Positions 23,389-36,700 of a DNA stretch of 64,000 bases are shown here, piece by piece. This DNA is from Chlorocebus sabaeus (Eukaryota; Chordata; Mammalia; Primates; Cercopithecidae). Positions within the stretch are counted from its first letter, which is position 1. The number at the start of each line of letters is the position of its first letter. The stretch spans positions 64,894,816-64,958,815 of the forward strand of contig NC_132919.1 in assembly GCF_047675955.1 (NCBI RefSeq), given 5' to 3'. Below the pieces are notes generated by a model, which was given only the letters and a program-made list of their open reading frames with translations, ran no database searches and was not told the DNA's origin. The position numbers were made by a program, and so were the translations under genes.

Positions 23389-24461
23389 TCAGGTGATTTA
23401 AAAACTATTCTTCCATGAATTGCTGGGCTAATTGATATGACTGTAAAATGCCTAACCCAGGGTTTAGCATCAAGTAAGCAAATTGTAACTGTTAGCTGCT
23501 GCTCTGCCTATGACTATTTAGTCTTGTGCTTTAAACTCAAATATTTGTTGGCCCACTGAAGTCACTACACAGAGAAAGATGCTTTTCATTCTCAGTAAAG
23601 AACTTTGGGAGATAACTGGGGCAGGCAGCTAGACAACAGGTGTCTTTTGTCCAGCATCAGCAAACTCATTGGAACTGATGGGTGGCTCACTTTGCTTAGA
23701 ACCGCGACCAGCACGCACACCGGGCTGCTTCCCAGTCACACTGCTCCTGGGAAGGTGGGGGGTGGCTGTTCTGCAGTTAGCGCCGTTCTTTACCTCCTGT
23801 TACCAACTGCCTGAGTTCATCTGTGTTCAGTTAGGTAGATTACCAATTCCTGTTCATTCAGATTTTCTTCTGCTCACTAATGTGTTTAATGTTCCCTAAC
23901 CTACCAAATGTGATTAGTGACTTTTTCTTTGAAGGTGGACTGGAGGAATCCTTGCGCCTTCTGCAGCATTCTACTGCCGTTATGGAACAGTGCAGCTATG
24001 GATGTGCATCAGCGGGGGATGGGGAGAGGCTGGGGCAGTACATGTGAATGGAGAGGTAGCCCCACCAGTGTGTTTTCTGAAATACAGTCCCGCAGAGGGC
24101 AGTCTTGGGAAATTACTGCTCTCACATACTCTTCCTGACCCTACCCCTCCAGCATCTCCCTGCTATCCAAGGGTTGGGATTTTTAAAAAGAAAAACAAAT
24201 TTTTAAAAAACCAAGTGAACTTTTTGCCATCTTGTAAGCGTGAAAAGCCCCCACCAAGTCTGGATGAACATTCATGCGCGAGCTTGAGGGCTTGGGAAAA
24301 AGACGGGGCTTGGCCCCACAGTGCAGGCAGGCCCAGTGATCCCATGAGAGGGGCCAGGAGGTGGGAGGTCGCCTGTGGGCAGGAGGTCAAGTATGTGGTA
24401 TTTTATGACTGGTGCTTGATGAACCAAGGGAGAGGGCACCGAGAACAAGAGAACAACAGTA
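23389..24461. other. DNA downstream of the LRRC37 gene
   Basis: Mostly unique. Short open frames only. Confidence 0.5.
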
Positions 24462-24467
24462 TTTAAT
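24462..24467 (-). promoter_or_regulatory. Candidate poly(A) signal ATTAAA of the LRRC37 gene
   Basis: On the minus strand ATTAAA lies about 220 bp past the stop and is followed by a T/GT-rich stretch (TGTTGTTCTCTTGTTCTC) within the next 30 bp, as expected for a cleavage site. I saw no AATAAA between the stop and this site. It would give a 3' UTR of roughly 240 bp. Confidence 0.45.
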
Positions 24468-24687
24468 TGTAAAATCTCCACCCCGAGGATATGTTTTCAG
24501 GTCTGGGTGACTAATAAGACTGGGAAACAAGGGAGGGAACGACGGCGCTGTGTTTCCTCTGCCCGCTGCCTCTGTGGATGCGTGGACCGCTGGCTTCAGT
24601 CCTGCTTTTCTTTCTGATGGCCCTTCTTATTTATGCTACGTATTTTTGAAGGAGGCTTGAGGCGGGCTGGGGTCACTCTTTCTTCTC

Positions 24688-24739
24688 CTATGACTGGGCT
24701 TCACTCTCCTCCCCCATCTCTGTTGGGGCTTCGCTGTCC
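24688..24739 (-). CDS. LRRC37A: LRRC37 exon 14: C-terminus and stop
   Basis: Acceptor TTACCCCAG is followed by GDSEAPTEMGEESEAQS and a TAG stop at 24690-24688. The acidic ending matches the family C-terminus I remember (GDSEAPTEEEE-type). The exon continues leftwards as 3' UTR. Confidence 0.88.
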
Positions 24740-27700
24740 CTGGGGTAAGAATAACAATGCCAAGGTTTTGATTCTTGAAAGGAGCAATTAAGCTTAGCTT
24801 CTCACCCCCTCCTCATTTTAGTTGGGAACTGTGAGGGCCCGTCATTTACCCAGGTTCCCTGCTGAGGATCTCCTCCTCATTAGATGACTTCTTGTGCAGC
24901 TTCTCTGCCTGGTTATTTACTCTTGCGGCACTGAGAGGTTTGTACATATCTTTAAGCCACAGCGGCTGTCTGAATGAGAAAGCTCCATCCTAGAAGATAG
25001 AAAGGGAAGTATTAATTTTCCATGTCCTCTGCTTTCCCTGGCCACAGCAATGAATCCTCCAAAGTACCTGGGTCTCACTTGGCGAACAGCATCTCCTACA
25101 TAGCAGAAATCTGAAAATGCCCCTGGGGAGACACATGCACAAGATAGTGAGTGATGCTGCCATTTCCCACGTCTCTCACAATGTACTTCTCTGGTCTTAT
25201 TAGGACTAAATGAGTACCTCAGTCCATAATCACAGTGAGAAGAACCACCACAGACCACATACCTGGGGTCCTGAAAATAATCCTATGCATGTGGGACTTT
25301 CAGAAACTTTCCATGTCTGTTCAGAAGGGCCCCACAATACACTGGGGGGACTTTGTATGTGGCTCAGCATGGAGCATGGGCAGGATGTTCAGTCCCAGTC
25401 ACCCCCTTGGCCAAGTGCCCTTGTGCAGTGAATAAACTGCACAGCCATGCTGGGCAGAAGCATTTTATATCAGTCCCCTTCAGACTTAGTCTCACAGGCA
25501 TCATTTGATGGGGGGTGGGAGATGAAGTGGTTCTTTTCTTTCTAGATACTTTATTCTATAAGTTGAATCCCCTCAAGCAAATGCCTGAGTGCAGGTAGCC
25601 AAGTTATCTATCTCACAGTCTTCATATGGCTGGCTGTCGCTGGTGAGTGAGGGAGCTGTGAAATCAGTTTAAAGAACAACATATTCTTTTTGAATTTGAA
25701 TAAAATAGAAAAAGCCAGAGTGCATTGTGTGACCATGGGGCAACTCTCCCTTTCTCTTTCTCAGTTTTCCTGTCATAAAATGACGAAATACTGTCTAAGG
25801 TCTCTCGTAGTTAAAATTCTTTGGTTTGTTGTTTTTTTATTTGAGACAGTTTTGCTCTTGTTCCCCAGGCTGGGTGCAATGGTGTGATCTTGGCTCACTG
25901 CAACCTCTACCACCTGGGTTCAAGCAATTCTCCTGCCTCAGCCTCCTGAGTAGCTGGGATTACAGGTCTGTGCCACCACACCTAGCTAATTTTGTATTTT
26001 CAGTGGAGATTAGTAGAGATGGGGTTTCACCATGTTGATCAGGCTGGTCTCGAACTCCTAACCTCAAGTGATCCACCTTGGCCTCCCAAAGTGCTGGGAT
26101 TACAGGTGTGAGCCATCCTGCCTGGCCTTTCTAGTTAAAATTCTGTGAGGTTTGCATAAAAAGAATAGAGTGGGGCCCAAAAACCAGTAAGATGAGAAAA
26201 TAGTGTTTCCTCACTTCTAGGATCCAGGAAAAAAAAAAAAGAAATAAATAAAAAAGAGAAAGTAGTGTTTCCTGCCACTTTCAAGGAAAGACTCACATAT
26301 TCTACCTTCCATCAGCTTTGAAGGAGACGAGTGCCCTCACTCCCACACCCGGTGGCCTTCCTTACCCCTTCCCCAGAGCCTCCAAGAAGACCCTGGCCTG
26401 GCCTGATGCCCACCATCAGCAGGAACAGGCACCAAAACCTTTCCCCTTCCTGTCCCTCCCCACCTCCCCAAAGGGCTGGGGACAACAGATGTGTCCTTGT
26501 TAGTTCCATCCAGCTCAGCTTTTGGCTGGGGAGCTAATTTCACTGGAGCCAGGCTAAGCATTAGGGTAACTAAGTATTTGTCCTGTCTTGGGCAGTTTCC
26601 TCACTGAAAAATGAGGGCAGAGTTCTAAGCTCTCCTCTAATTCTAAAATTCTAATTAAAATATCACAAGACTAGTGACGGCGCATGCCTGTAATCCCAGC
26701 TACTCAGGAGGCTGAGGCAGGAGAATCGCTTGAACCTGGGAAGTGGAGGTTGTGGTGATCTGAGATCGCGCCACTGCACTCCAGCCTGGCAACAAGAGGG
26801 AAACTCCGTCTCAAAAGAAAAAAAAAAAAATTACCAGACTAATATTTACCTTGAGACTCCTCCTTCATCTTCTTGTGATGACCTTCGGTGAGAATAAATC
26901 TGTTTTGGAAGAAAATGCAATTAAGATTATCCATCACAACAACCATCTCCAAATCTGTATTCATTCCTTTTATTCATTATAAGTCTCATCTACCTGATGA
27001 GATAACTTGTTTGAAGACAGGAATTGTATGCTGTTTAACGGAGCTTTGATTCTCCCACAGTTCAGTCATCCTTGCTATCTTGCGGGGGACTGGTTCTAGG
27101 ATACCGCCCCCACACCATACCAGAATCTGTGGATGCTCAATCCCTTACATATAATGGTGCAGTATTTGCATATAACCAACACACATCCCCCCATATTTAC
27201 TTAGCGACAGGATTGCCCTCTGTTGCTCAGGCTGGAGTGCAGTGTCACAATCACAGCTCGCTGCAGCCTCAACCTCCCGGGCTCCAGTGATCCGCACACC
27301 TCAGCCTCTTGAGTGGCTGGGACTACAGATGTATATCACCAAACCTATTTTTTTTTTTTTTTTTTTTTTTAGTAAAGACAAAGTCTCACTATGCTGCCCA
27401 GGTTGGCCTCCCAATGTGCTGGGATTATAAGTGTGATCCACCATGCCTTGCCCCACGTACTTTAAGTCATCACTAATAAAATGTGTAGATATTGGACAGC
27501 GGTGACAGCTGTTATATTGTAGTTTCTATTTGCATTTTTTTTTTTCCTTTAGATATTCAGCCTCATCTAGTTGAATCTGAAGATGTAGACATGCTGATGA
27601 AGAGGCTGACTGTATCTAACTTAGGGTCTTGCAGGCAGCTAGCACTTAATACATTTTATTGACTGTTTTAGATAACATTCAACAGATAATTCCTAATAAA

Positions 27701-30700
27701 AACTCTTAAAAGTAGGAGAAAAAGAAAACTTCAGTCCTTCCTCTGAAGTGGCAGGAAAACCAGCCTGGGCAACATAGCAAGACCTTCTCTCTACAAACAA
27801 ATTGTTTAAATTAGCTGCCTGCCTGTAGTCCTAGCCACTCAGGAAGCTGAGGCAGGAGGATCCCTTAAGCCCAGGAGATTGAGGTTACAGTGAGATAGAG
27901 CACACCATTGCTGTCCAGCCAGGGTGACAACAAGGCCCTAAGAAGGAAAAAAAAAAAAAAAAAAAAAGGAAAAGAAAGGAAAAAGGAAAGGGGAAAGGAA
28001 GGGAAGAGTAGAAGTATTGGAAAGGAACAGACAAAACTATCATTATTTGCATATTAGATGATAAATGTTAGCTAAAGAAGCCTAAGAGAATCAACTAAGA
28101 TTTTACTGGAAGTAATAAGAATTCAATAGGAAAGATCCCATTTACAATGGCAATACAAATGTATGAAGTATTTAGAAACAAAAATGCAAAGATCTTTCAT
28201 CTAACAAAAGATGTATAAGATCTATATATGGAAACACTAAAGCTCTTCTGAAAGACATTAACAAGAAATGAATACAGGACGTGAGATAGCACGTTCCTAG
28301 AATGTCGTACAGATGTCAATTCTCAAATTAATCTACAAATTTAATGTAATCCTATTCAAATCCCAAGAGAGTTTTTAGTGGCAGCTGTTTGTGAGACAGG
28401 GTCTCGCTGTTGCCCAGGCTAGAGTGCAGTGGTATGATCACAGTTCACTGCATCCTCAACCTCCCAGGCTCAAGCAATCCTCCCACTTCAGCCTCTGAAG
28501 TCTCTCATATGGTGTCCAAGAAATGGTGACAAATCTCACAAAGGGACTAGGCTCAGGAGGGCTGGAATATTCAGGGAAGGTGTCAAGAAGAAAGATGAAC
28601 CTGAGTTGGCTTTTGAGAGATTCATAGGATTCCCACAGGCAGAGTGAAATAAGGGCATTTTAGATGGACAAATGCACAAAAGCAGAAATGCGGATGGTGT
28701 GACTGGGGTATGGTGAGGGGCTGCTCTGGCTGGAATGGAGGGCTGCCACAATAATGGAAATGGTAAATGAGGCAAGTAAGGTTGGATTGGTAGCATAGTG
28801 TCAAGGTTACCAGTTTATTATATCACTCTTCCAATATGCTAGCACTGGCCTCTTGGGAAAAGTAATACATCATGTAATCGAACAAAAGGCAAACAGAGGC
28901 AAGCCCCAGGAATGGGCACTGTGAACAGGACTCGCCCCAGAGTAGCCAGATATAGGCTTTAGATACGTTGATGCAGGTTGAGCATCTCTGATCCGAGGGG
29001 GAATGTCTCACATGGTCTCCAAGAAATGGTGACACATCTCACAGAGGGCCTAGGCTCAGGAGGCCTGGAGTATGAGACATTCCCCCTCCCCTGTGAACTT
29101 AAAAATGTGGCCATCAACTTTTTTAAAAGATGGCTGCTCTGTAGTGCTTTAAGTGGACCTATTTAGACTCCAGCCTGGGCAACTGAGTGAGACTCCGTCT
29201 CAAAAAAAAAAAAAAAAAGACCAAAGCGTACGTCAGCCTTAACTGACTGAAGAAGAATGTCAAGTAGCAGCAGGTGGGAAAGCGGGTTTGGTTTTGAGTT
29301 TGTGGGCTCTGAATCCACACAAAGACAAGACTGCATTCTGAAAACCTGAATTAATTGTTGTCCTTACCTGAATGAGGCAGAAAATTATAATCAAAGTCGT
29401 TAGTATTTCGGTCACAAATAATGCCAAGATGAGTTTGTTGTTATAGCCATATCCTGGAACTTCTTTTGTGAGCTAAAAAAAAAAAAAAAAGAAAGAACAA
29501 TTAAAAAACAAAAAACAAAAAAAACCAGAATGAGAGCTAACTATTCAAAACCCCAGTATTCCAGGTGAGTAGCTTACAGTTTCTTTTTTTATTTTTTTGA
29601 GACAGAGTCTCACTCTGTCACCCAGGCTGGAGTGCAGTGGTGTGATCACAGTTCACTACAGACTCGACCTCCCTGAGCCCAGGTGATCCTCCCACCTCAG
29701 CCTCTCGAGTAGCTGGGACTGCAGGCATGTGCCATCACCCCCGCTAATTTTTTTTATTTTTGTGGAGACAGGGTTTCACTGTGTTGGCCAAGCTGGTCTC
29801 AAACTCCTGACCTCAAGTGATCCACCCACCCTGGCCTCCCAAAGTGCTGGGATTACAGGCGTGAGCCACCCCACCTCACCTACAGTTCACCTTGTGCACT
29901 GATCTATTTCACTCTCTAAATGAGCAAAGTAGGAGTTCACCGTCATGGCCGAAGTTATATGACCAGGACAAGCTATGGCCTGGGAGTCCCAGGTTCTCCT
30001 GTGTGGGCACTTTCCTGGCATACACTAAATGCTGGGAAATCTGGGTCTTATGTTTCTGTGTGGTCCTCACCTCACTCAACCTCTGCTCTTTCTGTTCACT
30101 CTGCGCTTCCGTGCTCTCATTAATATAGTTCTCAGTTTTCCACTGTTCCGTATCCCATTCTGCCTTGGACGCCTTTACATCCTGCTGCTCACTGAGAAGC
30201 TTCATCAGGAGGCCTGTCCTGGAGATGAGCTTGGCACAGGTCACTTGCACACGGGTGTCAGAGCAGTCCATTTTCAAGGTCCGGATAACATGAGAAATGA
30301 GCTTTCTCACATTGTTGTTGGGGATGAGGGACCGTAGCTGCTCGGTTAGCTGATTTTCAAACTGATCACCTGCAGACGAGAGCAACGGGTAATTGAAGCT
30401 TTTGGGCTCGGGGGACAGGTCAGTGCCCACGTTGTTGTATTCCCATTGTGTCTGATTAGTTCGTTTAACAGCTGGCCCTAAGTTGAACGCAGTCCCAGCG
30501 GAATCTGCCTCAGGAGGAGGATTGTAGGTTGTGTTTTCAGAGATGGTGCCTTCTGGCATAGTAGTGTTTTCCATAATAACGTTTTCTTCAAAGGCATTCC
30601 TTGCAGCTGTGTCTTTTACATTAGTGTTTTCTGTAAAACGTTCTGAAGGAGCAAATCCTTCCAGAAAAGGATTTTCCTGAGGACTCGGGTCTCCTAATAA

Positions 30701-33700
30701 TGAAAAAGCCCCGTGTGAAGGGGAATATATGAGGCTGTTCACTGCAGAGAATGGCAGCCTGTTTGCGAGCATCAGTCTATCGAGATAACTTTTCTTTCTG
30801 AACTTTTGACTCTTTTTGGCCTTGAGTGTTCTGTGGGCCACGCGGGAGCGAGTTTTATGATAGCGGTATTTTTTTCGGGAATGTACAATTGGTTTGGCAG
30901 CCTTCATACTTTTAACTCTAGCCTTTGCATTTTCTAAAATGAAAATGGCGTGGGTTAAGTCTTTTGATCTGTCTCTGACCTCAGGTAGGGCTTTTGCAGG
31001 GGTGGAGGCAGAAGGCTCGCCCATGGAGAAGGGTTTCAGCACAGAGGAGACTGCTGTGTTAAGCTCTTGGGTGAACGAAGGCTTGGTGTAGACGGTGTTT
31101 CCCGCTAACTTCTCACGGCCCTGCTCTGTGTGAGGCTGTTCCAGCTCCCTTGAGACCGGGCTCCCGAGCCTTTTTTCTTGGGCAGCGCTCTCCACAAATG
31201 CCTGCGCACCCTCTTCCCTCCTGGTGCTCTGCTTTCCCACCTCTTTGAAGTGCCTTTTCTGGATGCTCCTTGGGCCCGTGAGGACTCTGTTCACTCTCTG
31301 CAGGTTGTTGCCTACACTTTGAATCTTTGCCAGGCTGTTTTCCTGTGGTTGGACAGTTTCTAATTCCTTTTCAAATATTTGGCGTTTAAATTTGTTACCT
31401 AGAAGGCTGGTCTGCATAAGCATGGCAGTTTTTTCTTCCCTTTTAACTTCATCAATTTTTTCCTGTATTTCTGCATCTAACATATTTTCCAGCAAGTACA
31501 GCTTTCTCAATTTATTTTCATAAATTTCATAAGTTGAGTTGTCGGATGCAGGTTGAAGAGAGGGGCTCTTTATATTGTTTTTCAAAATATCCAGGGGCCT
31601 ATCTCCATCTTGCACATTTGAAGAAAGCTGTTTAATGAACGGTAACAATATTGATTTCACATCTAGATTTACCACTGAGAAATAAGGCAAGATGTAACTT
31701 AGTGCACTGATAACTTCATTCTCGTCATTGGTGTCTAGCTGCTCACTCCCAAAGCCTGACAAGTTGATGCCACTGCTGTGTGAGGGCACCTCCGGCTCAA
31801 TAGTCAGCTCAGTGCTCGTGTGCTTCTTCCGGGCCTGTAACACCTTCATGAACGCTCCTTCTGGATTCCCTACGGATGCTTCTTCAGCTGTGAAAAAAGA
31901 AGAGACTGCTTTGATCCTGAAAGATGATGGGACGGCATGCATCAGTCCATAGCTGTACATCCCAGTCACACAGAGTAGGAGTCAACAAACATTCAAGTGC
32001 CATTAAGAGAGGAGAAACACACACCCAATCCTAAACCTACGAAATGGCAACAACAAAAGGAGAAAAGACATCTTTTGAAAACATGGCCACCTACTTGGAA
32101 CATTCCATAGTGTGACATAGAGTAAGTCTGCTTAGGATTATTCCATTGATCCACAAAGGCCAGTTAAAAATGCTAAGTCTAAGCCCAAGGTGGAAGGCGA
32201 GTGCTTCCCTGATGAGCTGGCTTCTCTGCAGACTGCTCCGTACCCTGTGCTGTCCTGCCTCACATGCAGAGAGAGTACAAGGCTCCCTCTCTCCTCGTGC
32301 TCGGTGTACCCGTGTTCTTGCTACCATCACAGCTGAATGCAGTGAAAGGCGGTCCTCTGAGAGGAGCAGGGTGGAGATGCTAACGTGGAGAGCCCCTCCC
32401 AGTGCTGATAGATCCTCATCTGGCACACGCTCCACCCACCCACCCCATTCTCTGCTCCCACATACTGTAGCCCCATCACAGAAAATGTGACATGGGAAAA
32501 AACACTTGTGTCCACCCTAGTTCTTAAATTTGGGCAGGGATTCAGGGGGTAGGTTAAGAGATTTTTAATTTGCCAGATTATATGCCTATGTTGTTGAATA
32601 TACAATGAATCTATGGTATGACAGCAGTTTCTGGATAAACATTACTTGATATCCTATAATACAGAAGGGAAAAAGCAACTTTTATCAGTTGCCTACTTTG
32701 CTTTCATTTCATCTCTAATATTCTGGATTGGGAACCATCCAAAGCTTCTGACTGCATGAAGGTCAAGTGTGCCAGTGTGCAGCTGGCTTGCTTTTCCAGA
32801 ATTAAAAGTATTTTGGGTGGTGACGGTCAGAGGAAGACGATTGTGAGAAAGGAGAAACATGGGCTTGAGGAGAACCCAGAATTGGGGACAGAAGACCTGG
32901 CACTAGGCTACGGCACTTAGCACCTCTTATCTTGTTTTTCCTCATCTGTAAAAGGAGATTACCAATGCTTTTCTGCCCACCTCTTCAGGAGAAGGGAATA
33001 ATTGGTCTAAAAAACAAAAGTTTTTAAAAATAAGCACCACTGACTTTGTGTAGCCAAGCATTATTAATTATCCACCCCGTATCACTGGTAGATACCTGTA
33101 TTCAACCTATCTGGACATGAAAGCAGTCACATTTTAGAAGTCATGAATTTGGTGCTAATAAACCTAATCTACAGAAAAACTCCTGAAAGCACTTGAGCAT
33201 TTGTTCTGTGAAGAGAAAGGTTTGAATTCAGAGCAAGTTCAGCATTGGATGGTCTAAGCATGGAAAAGCCCTCCATTTCATTAGAAGAGCCAGGCAGCAA
33301 TTTCTGGTTATGGAACCAGAAGCTCTCAGGCTTCAAATAAAACAGCATCACTTGTACTCTTATAAAACTATAAAAACAAAAAACCAAAACCGGATCTACA
33401 TCTGTCCTACAAGGCCGAGAGTACTCGAGACCTCATGGATATAAAACCAGCTTACAGGGCCGGGCGCGGTGGCTCAAGCCTGTAATACCAGCATTTTGGG
33501 AGGCCAAGACGGGCAGATCACGAGGTTGGGAGATCGAGACCATCCTGGCTAACCGGGTGAAACCCCGTTTCTACTAAAGGACACAAAAAACTAGCCGGGC
33601 GTGGTGGCGGGCGCCTGTAGTCCCAGCTACTCGGGAGGCTGAGGCAGGAGAATGGCGTGGACCTGGGAGGCGGAGCTTGCAGCGAGCTGAGATCTGGCCA

Positions 33701-36700
33701 CTGCACTCCAGCCTGGGCGACAAAGCGAGACTCCGTCTCAAAAAAAAAAAACCAGCTTACAAACTACATTGCACTGTATGAAGAAATTATCACTGGGGGC
33801 AAAGCACGAAGCAGATAGCACAGTATACAGTGTGTGGATGTCAATGTTACTCCCTAGCCTTCCCATTCCTTTGTTTTGGTCCTTTGTGCATATGGAACAG
33901 TTCTGTTATTGAATTTTGTAATAATAACTGAGAACCTGACTCTCAGCAAGGGAATAGTTCAGAAATTCAGGGAGTTTAAGTCTGAATGAGTAAATAAAAA
34001 TAAAGTAATTATATCATTAGCTTAAAATTTTATCATTATAAATAAAAAGTTTAAAAACAAATACTTAAAATAATGTAATAATTGATCACCAGGCAATTTG
34101 GACTCACGACAATGTATGGTGTTTGTCAGACATGCACTGTTGCAATGCAGCTTGACTGTCTTGCAGACAGCCTCAATGCTGTTTTTAAATTGGCAGAGGC
34201 AGCAGGCCATACGGCTAGGTAAGATCCTATAGATGAAAACAAAGATCAATAAATTAGTGGTAAAGCAGTTACTTGAGTAGGTAAAGGAGGCAGGCCAATG
34301 CTTTCACAGGGGTGGGCCAAAAGGTGTTACTGAAGCTTATGGATGGACAGTTGGGTAGGAACCAGAAGGCCAATAGGAAGGAGGGCAAAGGTGCCCAACC
34401 AAAGGGTAAGCATTGCAGTGAGTATGGTATACCTAGAATAAAGGTGGTTAGGATTAGAATTGGGTGACACTGATCAGTAGTTTAATTCAGAAGTATCTCT
34501 TCCCAACTCAAAAGTCTCACTTTGGGCTGAAACTACACAGGAAGAAGGTAGACTTCTAAGAAGAGTCTGAATAAGTCCCCAACTTCTGGAGTCCCTGTCT
34601 CAATTCCTGTTGGGAGTTAAGTTACAACATAGTTAATATAAAAAAGAATCCATGAAGAGTGATATTCAAAAAGAAAGATGGGGAGATTTTCTTTAACAAA
34701 ATAGTGCCAGCTAGTAAATGTAGAAGGAATGACAGAATTTTAAAAAGTGTCACTTTGCAACCACCAATGTAATAAAAATTCGTTCAGACAAGGATTATCA
34801 TTGATGCACATTTGGGTGAAAAGACATTTGAGAACAGGATCTTCACTGAACTCAAAGTACCAACCCACAGATTATTTATTACCAAGGGGAAAATTAGTAT
34901 TTTTTATGAGACAAGGTCTCACTCTGTCACCCAGGCTGAAATACAGTGGCAAAATTATAGCTCATTGAAACCTCACCCCCACTGGGTTCAAGTGATCCTC
35001 CAAATTCAGCCCCCTGAGCAGTTGGGAGTATAAGCTTACACCAGCATGACCCACTAATTTTTTTATTTTTTTATTTTTTTGTATTTTTAGTAGTGACAGG
35101 GTTTCACCATGTTGCTCAGGCTGGTGTAGAACTCCTGGACTCAAGCAATCCTCCCATCTCGGCCTTCCAAAGTGCTGGGATTACAAGTGTGAGCCACTGC
35201 ACCCAGCAAAATAATTACAATGGAGAGATCTGGAAGATCACCTTAATCAAGTGATCAAACGTAGTATTACAGGCCACCTGCGGTTACGAGGCAGGAAGGA
35301 TACATCACCTATGCAGTATTTTTCCAAAAAACCTGAACTTGAATCTCATCATGAGGAAACCGACAAATATACATTGTGGGACAATTTACAAGACAACTAT
35401 CTTTGACTCTTAAAAAATGCCAATGTCATGAAAGATCAAAGAAAGTAGAGGAATGTTTTGGATTAAAGGAAACGAAGACATGACATGCAGTGCCTGACCT
35501 TCGATTAGATTCTGTACTATTCTTTCATCTTTCTGGCATGTTTGAATTTTTATTCAAAATGTAAATTTGGGAAGAAGAGATAACCAAGACAATTGATTAG
35601 TTTGTTATGGCTTATTGGGGGCAGTTTCAGAGAGATAAAAACAATCCCTGTAACTGGAGTAAAAGGTTAATCTTAGGGAGTATAGCATGGTCATTAAGGA
35701 TACAGATTCCACAGCCAGACTAGGCTTAAATTCCAGCTCTGCTAATAATGTGAATTTGGGCAAATTGCTTAATCTCTGTTTCTCAGCCTTGTCATTATAA
35801 CAGTACCTACCTCTAATGAATTTTGAGGATTAAATAAATCAATACCTGAAAAATGCCTGGCACACAGTGAGTGCTCAATAGCAGTTAACTATTATTATTA
35901 TTATTATTTTTTTTTTTTTTTTTTGAGACGGAGTCTCGCTGTGTCTCCCAGACTGGAGTGCAGTGGCGCAATCTCGGCTCACTGCAAGCTCCACCTCCCA
36001 GGTTCACGCCATTCTCCTGCCTCAGCCTCCTGAGTAGCTGGGACTACAGGCGCCCGCCACCATGCCTGGCTAATTTTTTTTTTGTATTTTTAGTAGAGAC
36101 GGGGTTTCCCCGTGTTAGCCAGGATGGTCTCGATCTCCTGACATCGTGATCCACCCGCCTTAGCCTCCCAAAGTGCTGGGATTACAGGCATGAGCCACCA
36201 TGCCTGGCCAACTACTATAATTATTATGTTGCAGAGGTTGTGGGGGGCCTTTTCTGAGTCCTCCAAAAGGATGGCTTTATTAGGGCCACATTAAGACTGT
36301 GGAGACAGAAGAGTGTTTCATGGATACCTGAAGTCTGTGAGTTGGGGGTACAATGTATAGAGTTTTAGATTAAAACTGCATCCAATAAGTTGGCCTGACA
36401 CATCTTTCACACCTACAGAGGAATAATCACAAGGGACTGGTATTATTCCTTTGGGTCCAGTGGAAGCCTCTGATCTTCATGTGGAATGGACCCAGAACCG
36501 TACCCCAGCATTTTATTATACAGCAACCTTAACTCTGACACAAAGGTGTTTCTTTTGTTTGTTTTGAGGCCACGTCTCGCTCTGTTACACAGGCTGAGTG
36601 CAGCGGTGCAATCTCGGCTCACTGCAGCCCCTGCCTCCTGTGCTCAAGTGATCCTCCCACCTCAACCTCCTGAGTAGCTAGAACTACAGGTGTGTGCCAC

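Noticed and set aside
24917..25258. 113-codon open frame across exons 12 and 13
   Set aside because: Reads exons 12 and 13 in the wrong frame and through the intron between them.
29909..30070. Open frame continuing from exon 9 to the left
   Set aside because: It lies after a good GTGAGG donor, and the following exon 10 fits in phase 0; it is intron read-through.
30894..31952. Plus-strand open frames opposite LRRC37 exon 9
   Set aside because: Antisense shadows of a long coding exon.
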